Source of the DNA: Nostoc linckia NIES-25
Lineage (GTDB): Bacteria; Cyanobacteriota; Cyanobacteriia; Cyanobacteriales; Nostocaceae
Assembly (NCBI RefSeq): GCF_002368035.1
Contig: NZ_AP018223.1
Coordinates: forward strand, 782,258 to 846,257
Length of the DNA: 64,000 nucleotides
Reading direction: 5' to 3'
In this document: positions 26,979-36,020 of the stretch, piece after piece
Layout of the letters: the number at the start of each line of letters is the position of its first letter
Position numbering within the stretch: position 1 is the first letter of the stretch
Translations under genes and position numbers: made by a program
The notes under the pieces: model-generated
The model's input: the letters and a program-made list of their open reading frames with translations, nothing else
Database searches by the model: none
Told to the model about the DNA's origin: nothing

Positions 26979-27842
26979 ATGCCGAGAAAAAAAGAAACGA
27001 TTACACTGTCAATTCCGCCTGGAACTAAGGAACAACTAGAAGCGATCGCCCTTCGCCTAAATATCACTTGGGGTAAAGACCCTAGCGTTTCTGGCTTAAT
27101 AGTGGCGATCGCACAACAGTCTGTAGAAGTCGGAAAGCCTTTCACGCTAGACTCTAATCAAGTTAATGCCTTACAGCAAGCTATAAAAGCTTTAAATGAT
27201 GCAGGTCACATAGGAGAAGCGCAAACTGTACTTGCACTTTTACTAGAGCGTGGCAATCTCGAAGCACCTCTTCGTCAATTACTGATGAAACAACTTAGTC
27301 AACCTGTCCAAGAATGGCGAAATACAATAGAAGAACTAAGTAAAACAAAACAGCCTTTCTACCTTCTCTATTCCAACTCTCAAGGTCACGAGTTAGATTA
27401 TAAAGTCCGTCATGCTGAGGTACGCTTTTTTGAAAAACGCTTTTATCTAATGATTTGGTGCGAAGAGACAGCAGACGTAGAAAACGATATCCCAGAATTA
27501 CCCGAACTTTGGCACAATCGTTGCTTAAACTTTGAGCGAATTAAGTCTGTTGTACCTACAAGTGGAAATTGGCGGGGTGAACTTGATTATATAAAAGTGC
27601 AATTACACTTTTATGGTTGGCTAGCCAAAGCCTATCAGCCGAAAGAAGATGATATTGAGGATGACATGATTAATAATGTCCGTCAGGTGGTGCGGCGAGT
27701 AGCTAATCCTTTCTGGCTAATCCGAGAAGTATCACGGTATTGGGAAGATTGCGCGATCGTATCACCTGATAGTCTGCGCGATCGCCTAAAACAAAAACTG
27801 TTGACCTTATGCGAGTTATATGATATTCAAACCAAGACTTAA
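26979..27842 (+). CDS. WYL-domain transcriptional regulator of the CRISPR I-D locus
   Basis: 287 residues. The N-terminal 50 residues (MPRKKETITLSIPPGTKEQL...SVSGLIVAIAQ) look like a ribbon-helix-helix DNA-binding segment. The middle and C-terminal part hold the WYL domain (PFYLLYSNSQGHELDYKVRH, RFYLMIWCEE) and a WCX-like end. It is divergent from cas10d. In Synechocystis, the WYL protein Sll7009 next to the I-D operon represses crRNA accumulation; the same role is inferred here from position and architecture. It has its own promoter region with candidate operators. Confidence 0.85.
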   Translation: MPRKKETITLSIPPGTKEQLEAIALRLNITWGKDPSVSGLIVAIAQQSVEVGKPFTLDSNQVNALQQAIKALNDAGHIGEAQTVLALLLERGNLEAPLRQLLMKQLSQPVQEWRNTIEELSKTKQPFYLLYSNSQGHELDYKVRHAEVRFFEKRFYLMIWCEETADVENDIPELPELWHNRCLNFERIKSVVPTSGNWRGELDYIKVQLHFYGWLAKAYQPKEDDIEDDMINNVRQVVRRVANPFWLIREVSRYWEDCAIVSPDSLRDRLKQKLLTLCELYDIQTKT

Positions 27843-28053
27843 ATCTTGTATCGAGATGAAGAAAACTTAAAACTCTCTGTCAGCATTACAAGCTGGAAGT
27901 TTCTTCGTAAAAGGGGCTGGGGGCATTTACCAAGGACAAATGACGAAGGACAAAGCTCACACGCGATCGCCTCCACACTTCTCAACATATACTTTAAAGA
28001 AATGTGACGTTTAATTGCGCTATTGTAAAAATCAGCTTTACATAGGTTGATTT

Positions 28054-30351
28054 ATGAGCCAGTCTGAAGATCCCACCCAAGCTACTGCTCTGAGTAACCA
28101 CGATCGCAAACCTATTCATATACCTGGCTCTATTCAACCTCATGGCGTACTATTAGCACTCAGTACTCAGCTAGAGATAGTGCAAGTCAGCAATAATACC
28201 CAAGTATTTTTGGGTAAAGAGCCAGAAGATTTGCTCGGTCAACCCCTGAGCTATTTGCTTGACGCTACAAAAGTGGAAGCTGTTAAGCAGTGCTTGGTAA
28301 AAAAAATTGGTAGTTATAATGCTTTTAAAGTATTAATAAACACTTCAAATGGCGAACGATACTTTGACGCTATCGTTCATCGTACACAAGAGGCTGCGAT
28401 CGTGGAGCTAGAACCGACTGATTCAGAATCAAAGTTGAGTTTCTTGGGCTTTCATGAATTGGCGGGTGAAGCGATCGCCAAAATGCAAAGCACATCCAAT
28501 CTGATAGAATTTTTGCACATCGCAGCACAGAAACTCCAAGAAATCACTGGTTTCGATCGCGTGATGGTCTATCAATTTGACGAATCGGGAGCCGGTTCTG
28601 TAGTTGCAGAAGTCAAACGAGAAGATTTATCACCTTATTTAGGACTCCACTATCCCGCTACAGATATTCCAGCCCTAGCTAGGGAATTATATACGCGCTG
28701 CTTATTGCGATTTATTCCAGATTTGACTATCGAACCTGTCAAGCTAAATCCCGCGGAAAATCCAACAACACATCAGCATCTTGACTTAAGCTACTCTCTG
28801 TTACGGAGTTTTGATTCGTGTTGTACTGAATATCATCAAAACATGGGAGTGACGGCTCTGTTGGTGATTTCGCTCATCCAAGAGCAAAAGCTTTGGGGAT
28901 TAATATCTTGCCATCATCAAACACCAAAATACATTCCTTACGAAGTCCGGAAGATGTGCGAATTTTTGGGACAGATTGTTTCTTCGGAATTAGCGCACAA
29001 AATTAGCCATTCGGAATGGGACTATGAAGTAAAGCTCAAATCGCTACAATCTGAGTTTCTCCAGTCTATTTCCCAAGCAGATAATTTTATTGATGCTCTC
29101 ATCAAACCTGAAATCCGTTTGTTAGATCTTGTCAGCGCCTCAGGAGCAGCAATTTGTCTGGATAATGAAGTTACCCTCGTGGGAGCAACACCAAATATTG
29201 ACCAGGTGCGGGGGCTGATTGAATGGGCGGATACTCAAGTTAATGACAACTTGTTTTTCACTGATTCTTTGCCGAAGCTTTATCCAGAAGCCCCGATCTT
29301 TAAAGATACTGCTAGCGGTTTGTTGCTACTGCGGATTTCTCAAGTTCAGCGATACTACATCCTTTGGTTTCGTCCTGAAGTTATCCAAACAGTAAACTGG
29401 GCAGGTAATCCCAACGAATCCATTCAAGCCCAAGCAGATGGTAGTCTGACGGTATCTGTACGAAAATCTTTCGCAGCTTGGCAAGAAACAGTGAGATTAA
29501 CTTCTCTACCTTGGAGGACGTGCGAACTTGAGAGTGCTGTGAGTTTGAGAAATGCGATCGTTGGTATTGTACTCTCTAAGGCCGATGAGTTAGCCAAAAT
29601 TAATTTAGAGTTAGAACGCAGCAATCAAGAACTAGCCTCTTTTGCCTACGCCGCTTCCCATGACCTCAAGGAACCTTTACGAGGGATTTATAATTTTTCC
29701 ACAGTACTTTTAGAAGACTATGGCCAAATATTAGATGATGACGGGGTTGAGTGCTTAGAGACAGTAGTTTCCTTGTCTGTACGCATGGAAACGCTGATTA
29801 ATGCTCTGCTGCGGCTCTCCCAGTTAGGACAAGCACAACTACGAGAGCAAGCAACCGACCTCAATGAATTGGTCGCTCAAGTCATTGAAGTCTTTAATGC
29901 TAGTCGCCAAGATTCTGGGTTTGTTGATGTTCGCATTCCTCGATCTTTACCTATAGTCCAGTGCGATCGCGTTCTCGTCAACGAAGTCTTCAGCAACCTG
30001 ATTGGTAACGCCTTCAAATACAACGATAAAGCCGAAAAGTGGATTGAAATTGGCTACTTAGATGAGGGACTGGGGGCTAGGGACTGGGGACTAGGAAATA
30101 GTTTTGTTAACCCAATCCCCAATCCCCAGTCCCCAATCTTCTACGTCCGCGATAACGGTATTGGAATTCCAGAACATCATCTAGAAACTATCTTTCGCCT
30201 ATTTAAGCGCCTGCACTCTCAGGAAAAATACGGTGGAGGTGCTGGTGCAGGACTAGCTATTGTTAAGAAAATTGTCGAGCTGCACAACGGTCAAATTTGG
30301 GTCGAATCTACCGTAGGTGTTGGCTCGATATTCTATTTTACGCTCGAATAG
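28054..30351 (+). CDS. Phytochrome-like sensor histidine kinase (PAS-GAF-PHY-HisKA-HATPase)
   Basis: 765 residues. PAS at about 15-120 (RKPIHIPGSIQPHG), GAF at 145-310, PHY to about 500, then HisKA with AASHDLKEP (His536) and HATPase (NLIGNAFKYND, DNGIGIP). The chromophore region is odd. DIP (204-206) is present, but where Cph1 has Cys259-His260 this protein has Cys256-Cys257 (FDSCCTEYHQNMGV). The bilin-contacting His is therefore lost, and the N-terminal bacteriophytochrome Cys is replaced by His16. Red-light sensing is plausible but not assured. Residues about 671-694 are an insertion of low-complexity repeat DNA inside the ATPase domain. Its probable partner is the receiver gene 52 bp downstream. 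Confidence 0.85.
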   Translation: MSQSEDPTQATALSNHDRKPIHIPGSIQPHGVLLALSTQLEIVQVSNNTQVFLGKEPEDLLGQPLSYLLDATKVEAVKQCLVKKIGSYNAFKVLINTSNGERYFDAIVHRTQEAAIVELEPTDSESKLSFLGFHELAGEAIAKMQSTSNLIEFLHIAAQKLQEITGFDRVMVYQFDESGAGSVVAEVKREDLSPYLGLHYPATDIPALARELYTRCLLRFIPDLTIEPVKLNPAENPTTHQHLDLSYSLLRSFDSCCTEYHQNMGVTALLVISLIQEQKLWGLISCHHQTPKYIPYEVRKMCEFLGQIVSSELAHKISHSEWDYEVKLKSLQSEFLQSISQADNFIDALIKPEIRLLDLVSASGAAICLDNEVTLVGATPNIDQVRGLIEWADTQVNDNLFFTDSLPKLYPEAPIFKDTASGLLLLRISQVQRYYILWFRPEVIQTVNWAGNPNESIQAQADGSLTVSVRKSFAAWQETVRLTSLPWRTCELESAVSLRNAIVGIVLSKADELAKINLELERSNQELASFAYAASHDLKEPLRGIYNFSTVLLEDYGQILDDDGVECLETVVSLSVRMETLINALLRLSQLGQAQLREQATDLNELVAQVIEVFNASRQDSGFVDVRIPRSLPIVQCDRVLVNEVFSNLIGNAFKYNDKAEKWIEIGYLDEGLGARDWGLGNSFVNPIPNPQSPIFYVRDNGIGIPEHHLETIFRLFKRLHSQEKYGGGAGAGLAIVKKIVELHNGQIWVESTVGVGSIFYFTLE

Positions 30352-30403
30352 TTTAAGATAGTCTCCAAATATATATTTTTGTTAAGTTGTTTTAAGATCG
30401 CGA

Positions 30404-30877
30404 ATGACAAAAAAACTTCATGAACCTCTGCTCGTTGTTGAGGACAGCAATGAAGATTTTCGGATGCTACAACGTCTGATGCGGCGCATGTCCGTCCAGA
30501 ACCCCATACATCGTTGTACTAATGGGGATGAGGTTATAGAGTTCCTTTATCAACAAAGGAGCGATACCTACGACAAGGACGAAAAACCATGCAACTCTCA
30601 ACTAGCATTACGACCCTCTGTAATCTTGCTCGATCTCAATTTGCCAGGTATTGATGGCCGTGACATCCTCACCCGGCTCAAGCAAGACAAGATTTTCAGG
30701 GAAATCCCCATCGTTGTTTTTACTACGTCATCGAACCCCAAGGATATTGAGTTGTGCTACCAAAAGGGCGCAAATGGATATCTAGTAAAGCCGATGGATG
30801 CTCAAGAACTAAAAAAGACGATTCAGGCTTTTGTAGACTACTGGCTTGAAGCGAATACGCCGCCTGTGTTGGATTAG
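30404..30877 (+). CDS. Rcp-type single-domain response regulator
   Basis: 157 residues, a single receiver domain: acidic pocket VVEDSNED at 11-18, phospho-Asp77 in VILLDLNLPGIDG, Thr/Ser in VVFTTSS, Lys129 in GYLVKP. Extra loop residues between beta-2 and beta-3 and a C-terminal extension resemble the Rcp1/RcpA class that pairs with cyanobacterial phytochromes. It lies 52 bp after the phytochrome-like kinase, so co-transcription is expected. There is no output domain. Confidence 0.9.
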   Translation: MTKKLHEPLLVVEDSNEDFRMLQRLMRRMSVQNPIHRCTNGDEVIEFLYQQRSDTYDKDEKPCNSQLALRPSVILLDLNLPGIDGRDILTRLKQDKIFREIPIVVFTTSSNPKDIELCYQKGANGYLVKPMDAQELKKTIQAFVDYWLEANTPPVLD

Positions 30878-31169
30878 TTTGTTTATTTTCCACTGATGGG
30901 GCAGTAAGGATAAAGGGATAACAAAGAGGACGGCTTAAAGGGCACACAGACATTTTCGTCTTTGAGTTACTGTTTTTGCTTGTCTGTCTGAGATTCGTTT
31001 TCCCCATTTTCCTGTTTTTCTTACTGCCTTGTAGTATTTGCGATCGCTTTATAATTAATAAAGAATTTAGTTTTTATTTATATTTATTTTATATTATTTT
31101 TAGAATTATGCAATAAACCACAATCTGGATAAAAGGGATCTACATAGCTCCCCGATCCTCATACTTAAT

Positions 31170-32888
31170 ATGTTGGACACATGGACGCTACTTATCATCG
31201 ATGATTGTGCAGCAGATCGGAAAATCTATCGTCGATATCTTTTGAAAGATCCGCACCAGTCCTACCAGATTTTGGAGGCTGACTGTGCAGAAGAAGGACT
31301 TGCTTTGTGCCAAAAAATACATTGCGATGTCATTCTGCTGGATTATTGTCTGCCGGATCGAAGTGGGTTAGAACTTTTCGACCAGATGCAGCAGGAGATA
31401 TTTAAGACTTCTGTGCCTGTAATTATGTTGACAGGACGTGGTGATGAAGAAGTTGCTGTACAGGCGATGAAACGAGGTGCACTGGATTATTTGGTCAAGC
31501 AACACCTGACACAAGATGTATTGCAACTAGCAGTCCGCAACGCCATCAAGCAATTATACTTGCAAGCTCAACTCAGTAAAAATCAGGAGCGCCAGCGATT
31601 AATTGCTACAACTGCTCTGAGAATTCGCCAGTCTCTTAACCTAGAGCAAATTTTGAATACTGCTGTAGCGGAGGTGCAGCAACTTCTGAAATGCGATCGC
31701 GTGATGGTATATCAGTTCGCCACAGATAGAGATGGTAAAATAGTCGCCTCCTCGGTTGAGCCATACCGCACCGTAGCGCTGTGCGATCGCCGCGTCGGGA
31801 CTGGGCACTGGGGACTGGGGGATGAGGGTACAACAGAGATCGGGCGGACAACAGGAATAACCTATCCCCAATGCCTAACCCCTCATATTTATGAGCTTGG
31901 CTTGTGTAATCATTTGAGCCTGAGAGAGCAATTGAACACTGAATCGAATCTGGTGGTTCCGATTAATCTCAGCAACAATGGCAACCCAACTCCCAAGCTT
32001 TGGGGTTTGTTGATTGCTCACCATAATTCTTATGAACGACAGTGGCAAGCTGATGATGCCCAGATGTTAAATGAAGTATCGGTGCAATTAGCTATTGCTA
32101 TTCAACAGGCGGAATTGCTAGCTCAAACTCAAGCAGCCCTGGCAAAAGAAAAACAACTCAATGCATTTAAATCCCAAATTATTGGAACGGTTTCTCATGA
32201 GTATCGAACGCCTTTGACTTCAATTTTGGCTGCGGCATCGACTTTGGGAAAACATAGCCAACAACTCAATGAAGCTAAACAGCAAAAGTTTCTGGGAATT
32301 ATTGAACAAAAAGCAAGGTACATGTCCAAACTTGTGGACAATATGCTTTTGGTTAATCAATTTGAAGTGGAAAAACCCAAACCCAAGCCAATACAGCTTG
32401 ATTTATTGCAATTTTTTTCCGATTTAATAGAACAAGAGCGAGAAACAGCAGGCGATCGCCACGAATTGATTTTTAAGATTACTGGGAATCCCCACAGTTT
32501 TTGGGGCGATCGCGGGCTTTTACAGCAAATATTTAGTAACTTAATGTCCAATGCAATTAAGTATTCTCCAGATGGAGGTACTGTAGAGTTCCACCTCATC
32601 AGCAAAGAATCACAAGTCATTTTTTCCATCCAAGATTGGGGAATTGGTATCCCGGAGACAGAGCAAGAAAATTTATTTCAATCTTTCAGTCGGGCAAGTA
32701 ACGTCGATACAATTCCTGGCACCGGTTTAGGGCTGGCGATCGCCAAAGCTTGTGTAGAATTACATAGCGGTAACATCACTTTATCCAGTGAAGTAGGACA
32801 AGGAACTAAAGTTACAGTCACCTTACCGAAGCTTCTTCCAATAAATCAAGTATCTCCATCAGAAGAATTTAAGATTACAACTCCATGA
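31170..32888 (+). CDS. Receiver-GAF-histidine kinase
   Basis: 572 residues. An N-terminal receiver has phospho-Asp58 in VILLDYCLPD and Lys110. A GAF domain spans about 150-320 (LEQILNTAVAEVQQLLKCDRVMVYQF). HisKA has His343 in VSHEYRTPLTS. The HATPase end has NLMSNAIKYSPDGG and GTGLGLAIAKA. Within GAF, residues about 206-227 (DRRVGTGHWGLGDEG) are encoded by GGGACTGGGG-type repeat DNA and look inserted. The position next to the phytochrome-like kinase suggests a shared light- or stress-signalling group, but no ligand can be named. 292 bp of AT-rich DNA precedes the gene. Confidence 0.87.
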   Translation: MLDTWTLLIIDDCAADRKIYRRYLLKDPHQSYQILEADCAEEGLALCQKIHCDVILLDYCLPDRSGLELFDQMQQEIFKTSVPVIMLTGRGDEEVAVQAMKRGALDYLVKQHLTQDVLQLAVRNAIKQLYLQAQLSKNQERQRLIATTALRIRQSLNLEQILNTAVAEVQQLLKCDRVMVYQFATDRDGKIVASSVEPYRTVALCDRRVGTGHWGLGDEGTTEIGRTTGITYPQCLTPHIYELGLCNHLSLREQLNTESNLVVPINLSNNGNPTPKLWGLLIAHHNSYERQWQADDAQMLNEVSVQLAIAIQQAELLAQTQAALAKEKQLNAFKSQIIGTVSHEYRTPLTSILAAASTLGKHSQQLNEAKQQKFLGIIEQKARYMSKLVDNMLLVNQFEVEKPKPKPIQLDLLQFFSDLIEQERETAGDRHELIFKITGNPHSFWGDRGLLQQIFSNLMSNAIKYSPDGGTVEFHLISKESQVIFSIQDWGIGIPETEQENLFQSFSRASNVDTIPGTGLGLAIAKACVELHSGNITLSSEVGQGTKVTVTLPKLLPINQVSPSEEFKITTP

Positions 32889-32905
32889 TATCAATATTGT
32901 GATTT

Positions 32906-33391
32906 CTAATCTCGAATTTCGATTTTAGTAATCAGCCATTCTTTGATTGTTTTTCCACAAGGTTCAGCACTTTGGCAATCATTGACATTTTCTAGTTCGT
33001 AAAATAAATTTACATTTTTATTAACGTATTTCTCTGGTTCGCAAACATCAAATGTCGCGCCAATTCCTTCATGTAATTTACCATTGCGATCGACAAGAGA
33101 AACATAGCATTTTAAATCCCCGTTTTGCATCTCTTTAATAGTACCAGAAGTCGGCTTATCATTTTTAGTAGATGCCTGTTCGGAAGCAATCGAATCATTA
33201 GTCGGTTTTGGATTTTTCTGCCGATCTAGCTTTTCTGTATTGCCGGAATTCAATTTAGAATTACTTTGGCTAGCTGTTACAGTATTGTCTCGAACGGTTT
33301 TATTTTCTTGAGAAGCAGTATTACTATTACCACAACTTACAGCCAAGATAGAACAAAGAAATAATGTAATAGTCAAGATTGTTTTTTTCAT
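32906..33391 (-). CDS. Small hypothetical lipoprotein
   Basis: 161 residues from ATG 33391, chosen because it begins a lipoprotein signal (MKKTILTITLFLCSILAVSC, lipobox LAVSC). In-frame ATGs upstream (33406, 33454) only add a hydrophilic leader. After the lipid-anchored Cys comes a Ser/Asn/Lys-rich linker of about 70 residues. A small domain with three cysteines follows (LKCYVSLVDRNGK, FDVCEPEKY, EPCGKTIKEW). No family recognised. It is convergent with the kinase, with a 17-bp gap. Confidence 0.7.
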   Translation of the reverse strand: MKKTILTITLFLCSILAVSCGNSNTASQENKTVRDNTVTASQSNSKLNSGNTEKLDRQKNPKPTNDSIASEQASTKNDKPTSGTIKEMQNGDLKCYVSLVDRNGKLHEGIGATFDVCEPEKYVNKNVNLFYELENVNDCQSAEPCGKTIKEWLITKIEIRD

Positions 33392-33588
33392 ATTATTCAT
33401 ATTCATGTAATTGCAGCTTTTCGGACTGATAATACAGGATAATTTATAAGTCAAACAGGATTTATACCTAGCTTTGAAGCTAATCTAGTTTACTTCACTA
33501 ACTTTAAATCTGCTGTATAATGCAAAAATTAAATTATATTGATGTTTTAAGCATTTAATAAACTTTAAAAATTGGAAGTATTGATTTT

Positions 33589-34473
33589 GTGTTATCTCAA
33601 GGTTTTCTCAACTTAAACAAACCATTTGACTGGACTTCTCACGACTGTGTGGCGCGGGTGCGGAAATTGTTGCGCCTCAAACGCGTGGGACACGCAGGAA
33701 CTTTAGATCCGGCAGCTACCGGAGTGTTACCCATCGCCTTTGGTAAAGCCACCAGATTATTACAATATTTACCAGAAAACAAAGCTTACAAAGCGACAAT
33801 TCGCCTCGGCGTGCGTACCACAACCGATGATTTACAAGGTGAAATTATTAATTCTCAAGCTTGTGGGGAATTGAGTTTCGCACAAGTAAAAACTGCACTA
33901 TCAAAATTTCAAGGCAAAATCGAACAAATTCCACCAAGTTACAGTGCAATTCAAGTGGATGGAAAACGCCTCTACGACTTAGCGCGTCAAGGTAAAACGG
34001 TGGAAGTTCCAGTGCGGACAGTGGAGATTTTTCACATAGAAATTTTGGACTGGCGTCAAGGAGATTTTCCAGAATTGGATGTGGCGATCGCCTGTGGTAG
34101 TGGTACATATATTAGAGCGATCGCTCGTGACTTGGGTGAAATTTTAGAAACTGGTGGTACCCTTGCCGCTTTGATTCGTACCGAAAGCAGTGGTTTTCAT
34201 TTAACAGATAGTCTCACCTTGACAGATTTAGAAACACAACTACAAGCCGGAGCATTTCAACCTATTTCTGTTGACGCACCATTACAACATTTGTCATCTG
34301 TGACTTTACCACTAACATCTGCTCAAAAATGGTGCCAAGGTCAGCGAATTTCTTTAACTTTCGATGTTTCTAGAATAGTGCGAGTTTATGATGAAGAGAC
34401 TCGCTTTTTAGGTATTGGAGAATTACAAAACGAAGCGTTGATCCCGCAAATGGTTTTTGAACCGATTTCTTAA
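33589..34473 (+). CDS. truB: tRNA pseudouridine(55) synthase TruB
   Basis: 294 residues with the TruB signature: GFLNLNKPFDWTSHD at the start, catalytic Asp40 in HAGTLDPAATGVLP, YKATIRLGVRTTTDD, and IPPSYSAIQVDGKRLYDLAR. The C-terminal end is a short PUA-like tail. It makes pseudouridine 55 in the T-arm of tRNAs. The start is GTG 33589 with GGAAG about ten bases upstream. Confidence 0.97.
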   Translation: MLSQGFLNLNKPFDWTSHDCVARVRKLLRLKRVGHAGTLDPAATGVLPIAFGKATRLLQYLPENKAYKATIRLGVRTTTDDLQGEIINSQACGELSFAQVKTALSKFQGKIEQIPPSYSAIQVDGKRLYDLARQGKTVEVPVRTVEIFHIEILDWRQGDFPELDVAIACGSGTYIRAIARDLGEILETGGTLAALIRTESSGFHLTDSLTLTDLETQLQAGAFQPISVDAPLQHLSSVTLPLTSAQKWCQGQRISLTFDVSRIVRVYDEETRFLGIGELQNEALIPQMVFEPIS

Positions 34474-34489
34474 ACTTGAAGGTCAAATA

Positions 34490-35359
34490 ATGAGCGATCG
34501 CCACAGTTATACTAAAAATGCTGCAAATCTTAATGTCTACATCCAAGGTCAAGGATTCCCCATTTTAGCCCTACACGGTCATCCTGGTTCTGGTCGTAGT
34601 CTTTCTGTGTTCACCAATCATTTATCAAAACACTACAAAACTTTTGCCCCAGATTTACGTGGATACGGCAAAAGTCGCTGGAATGGTAAATTTGATATGA
34701 ATGACCATTTGACCGACTTAGAAGTATTGCTAGATCGGTTTGAAATTGAAAAATGCTTAGTATTGGGATGGTCGCTTGGCGGTATTCTGGCAATGGAACT
34801 GGCACTACGTTTGCCAAAGCGGATTACAGGTCTGATTTTGGTAGCGACAGCCGCAAAACCCCGTGGTAGCCATCCTCCCATCACTTGGCAAGATAATTTA
34901 TATACTGGCGTTGCAGGTCTACTGAATTATATAAAACCGAGTTGGCAATGGAATATTGAAACTTTTGGCAAGCGATCGCTTTTTCGCTATTTAATTCAAC
35001 AACATACATCCACTAGTTACAGTTATATTGCCACCGAAGCGGTGCCTGCATATTTGCAAACTTCTCCTGCTGCTACTCACGCTCTTTATAGTGCAATTCA
35101 AGCAGGGTATGACAGACTTTTAGACTTGTCACAAATTCAATGTCCTAGTTTAGTACTTGCTGGCGTTCAAGACCGTCACATCACAGTTGATTCCAGCTTA
35201 GAAACAGCTCGACACCTCAACAATTGCCAATGGAAATGCTACCCCAATACTGCCCACCTTTTCCCGTGGGAAGTTCCCCAACTCGTACTGAGTGACATTG
35301 ACCGTTGGCTGGAAGAACATCCCCAGGTAAGAGGACGCGGCGACGCGGTGACGCGGTGA
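34490..35359 (+). CDS. Alpha/beta hydrolase
   Basis: 289 residues from ATG 34490, which has GAAGG seven bases upstream; an earlier in-frame ATG at 34457 overlaps truB. The core has the HGHPGSG oxyanion loop, the GWSLGGILA nucleophile elbow, an acid in AGVQDRHITVD and His in NTAHLFPWE. The last 12 residues (RGRGDAVTR) read into GACGCGG repeat DNA, so the natural C-terminus has been altered by a repeat. The substrate is unknown. It is probably co-transcribed with truB (16 bp apart). Confidence 0.85.
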   Translation: MSDRHSYTKNAANLNVYIQGQGFPILALHGHPGSGRSLSVFTNHLSKHYKTFAPDLRGYGKSRWNGKFDMNDHLTDLEVLLDRFEIEKCLVLGWSLGGILAMELALRLPKRITGLILVATAAKPRGSHPPITWQDNLYTGVAGLLNYIKPSWQWNIETFGKRSLFRYLIQQHTSTSYSYIATEAVPAYLQTSPAATHALYSAIQAGYDRLLDLSQIQCPSLVLAGVQDRHITVDSSLETARHLNNCQWKCYPNTAHLFPWEVPQLVLSDIDRWLEEHPQVRGRGDAVTR

Positions 35360-35630
35360 GGAAGTCGGAATACTGGGAGATCCGTCCACCGGAGTGGCTC
35401 TGCTTTCCGTCGAGTCCGTTAGCGTTAGCGGTAGCGACGCAGTAGCGTCACTTGCTCCCCCCGTTCGCTGAAAGCGTTCCCGTTCGCACAGCGTCTCCGT
35501 TAGGAGAAGGGTAGGGTGACGCGGCGAAAGAAGAAGATGCGAAGAGGCACAAATGTAGGGACATGGTAAAAGAATTTTCCGTGTCCCCCTATCCCCGTGT
35601 CCCCGTGTCCTCTTCCTTCTCTTGCCTAAA
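35360..35630. repeat. GC-rich dispersed repeat cluster
   Basis: 271 bp of GACGCGGTG tandem tracts, CGTTAGCGTTAGCGG and AGCGACGCAGTAGCGTC fold-backs, a TCCGTTAGGAGAAGG motif, and a GTCCCCGTGTCC tract near 35580-35612. No gene seen. Confidence 0.65.
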
Positions 35631-35933
35631 TTAAATTTGACCGCCAAAGGCAGGCTGTACTTTGCGGTCAAATCTTTCCCCCAAGTCTTCAGCGATTGTT
35701 AAAGTGTTGGGTTTGCAGCGTTTGACATTCACAACAATTCCCTGCGCTCCTTCAGTCTCCAAATCTTCTATGTATCCAACGCTGGCCGATTTTGCATCAG
35801 AATAATTCAGAAATGGGCCAAAGTAGTATGTGCAGCGGGGATTTTGCGTTGCAATTTCTACCCACCAAGCCAAGCCGAGGTAGTTGAACGTGTTAATCAA
35901 CCCTTCCTTGAGGTTATGCCAAATGGTTTTCAT
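35631..35933 (-). CDS. DUF1816 domain-containing protein
   Basis: 100 residues. KEGLINTFNYLGLAWWVEI followed by NPRCTYYFGPFLNYSDAKSA and GIVVNVKRCKPNTLTI is the DUF1816 pattern, a cyanobacterial family resembling the CpcD-like linker domain. Function unknown; a phycobilisome association has been suggested for the family but nothing here proves it. It is a single gene between a repeat cluster and rlmB. Confidence 0.85.
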   Translation of the reverse strand: MKTIWHNLKEGLINTFNYLGLAWWVEIATQNPRCTYYFGPFLNYSDAKSASVGYIEDLETEGAQGIVVNVKRCKPNTLTIAEDLGERFDRKVQPAFGGQI

Positions 35934-36020
35934 GGTTTTCGCTGATTTGTAAACGTGCTACAGGGTGTTAAGGGATATGTTACTTTATTATCATTTACAT
36001 TTCTTTATACTCTTTTACTG

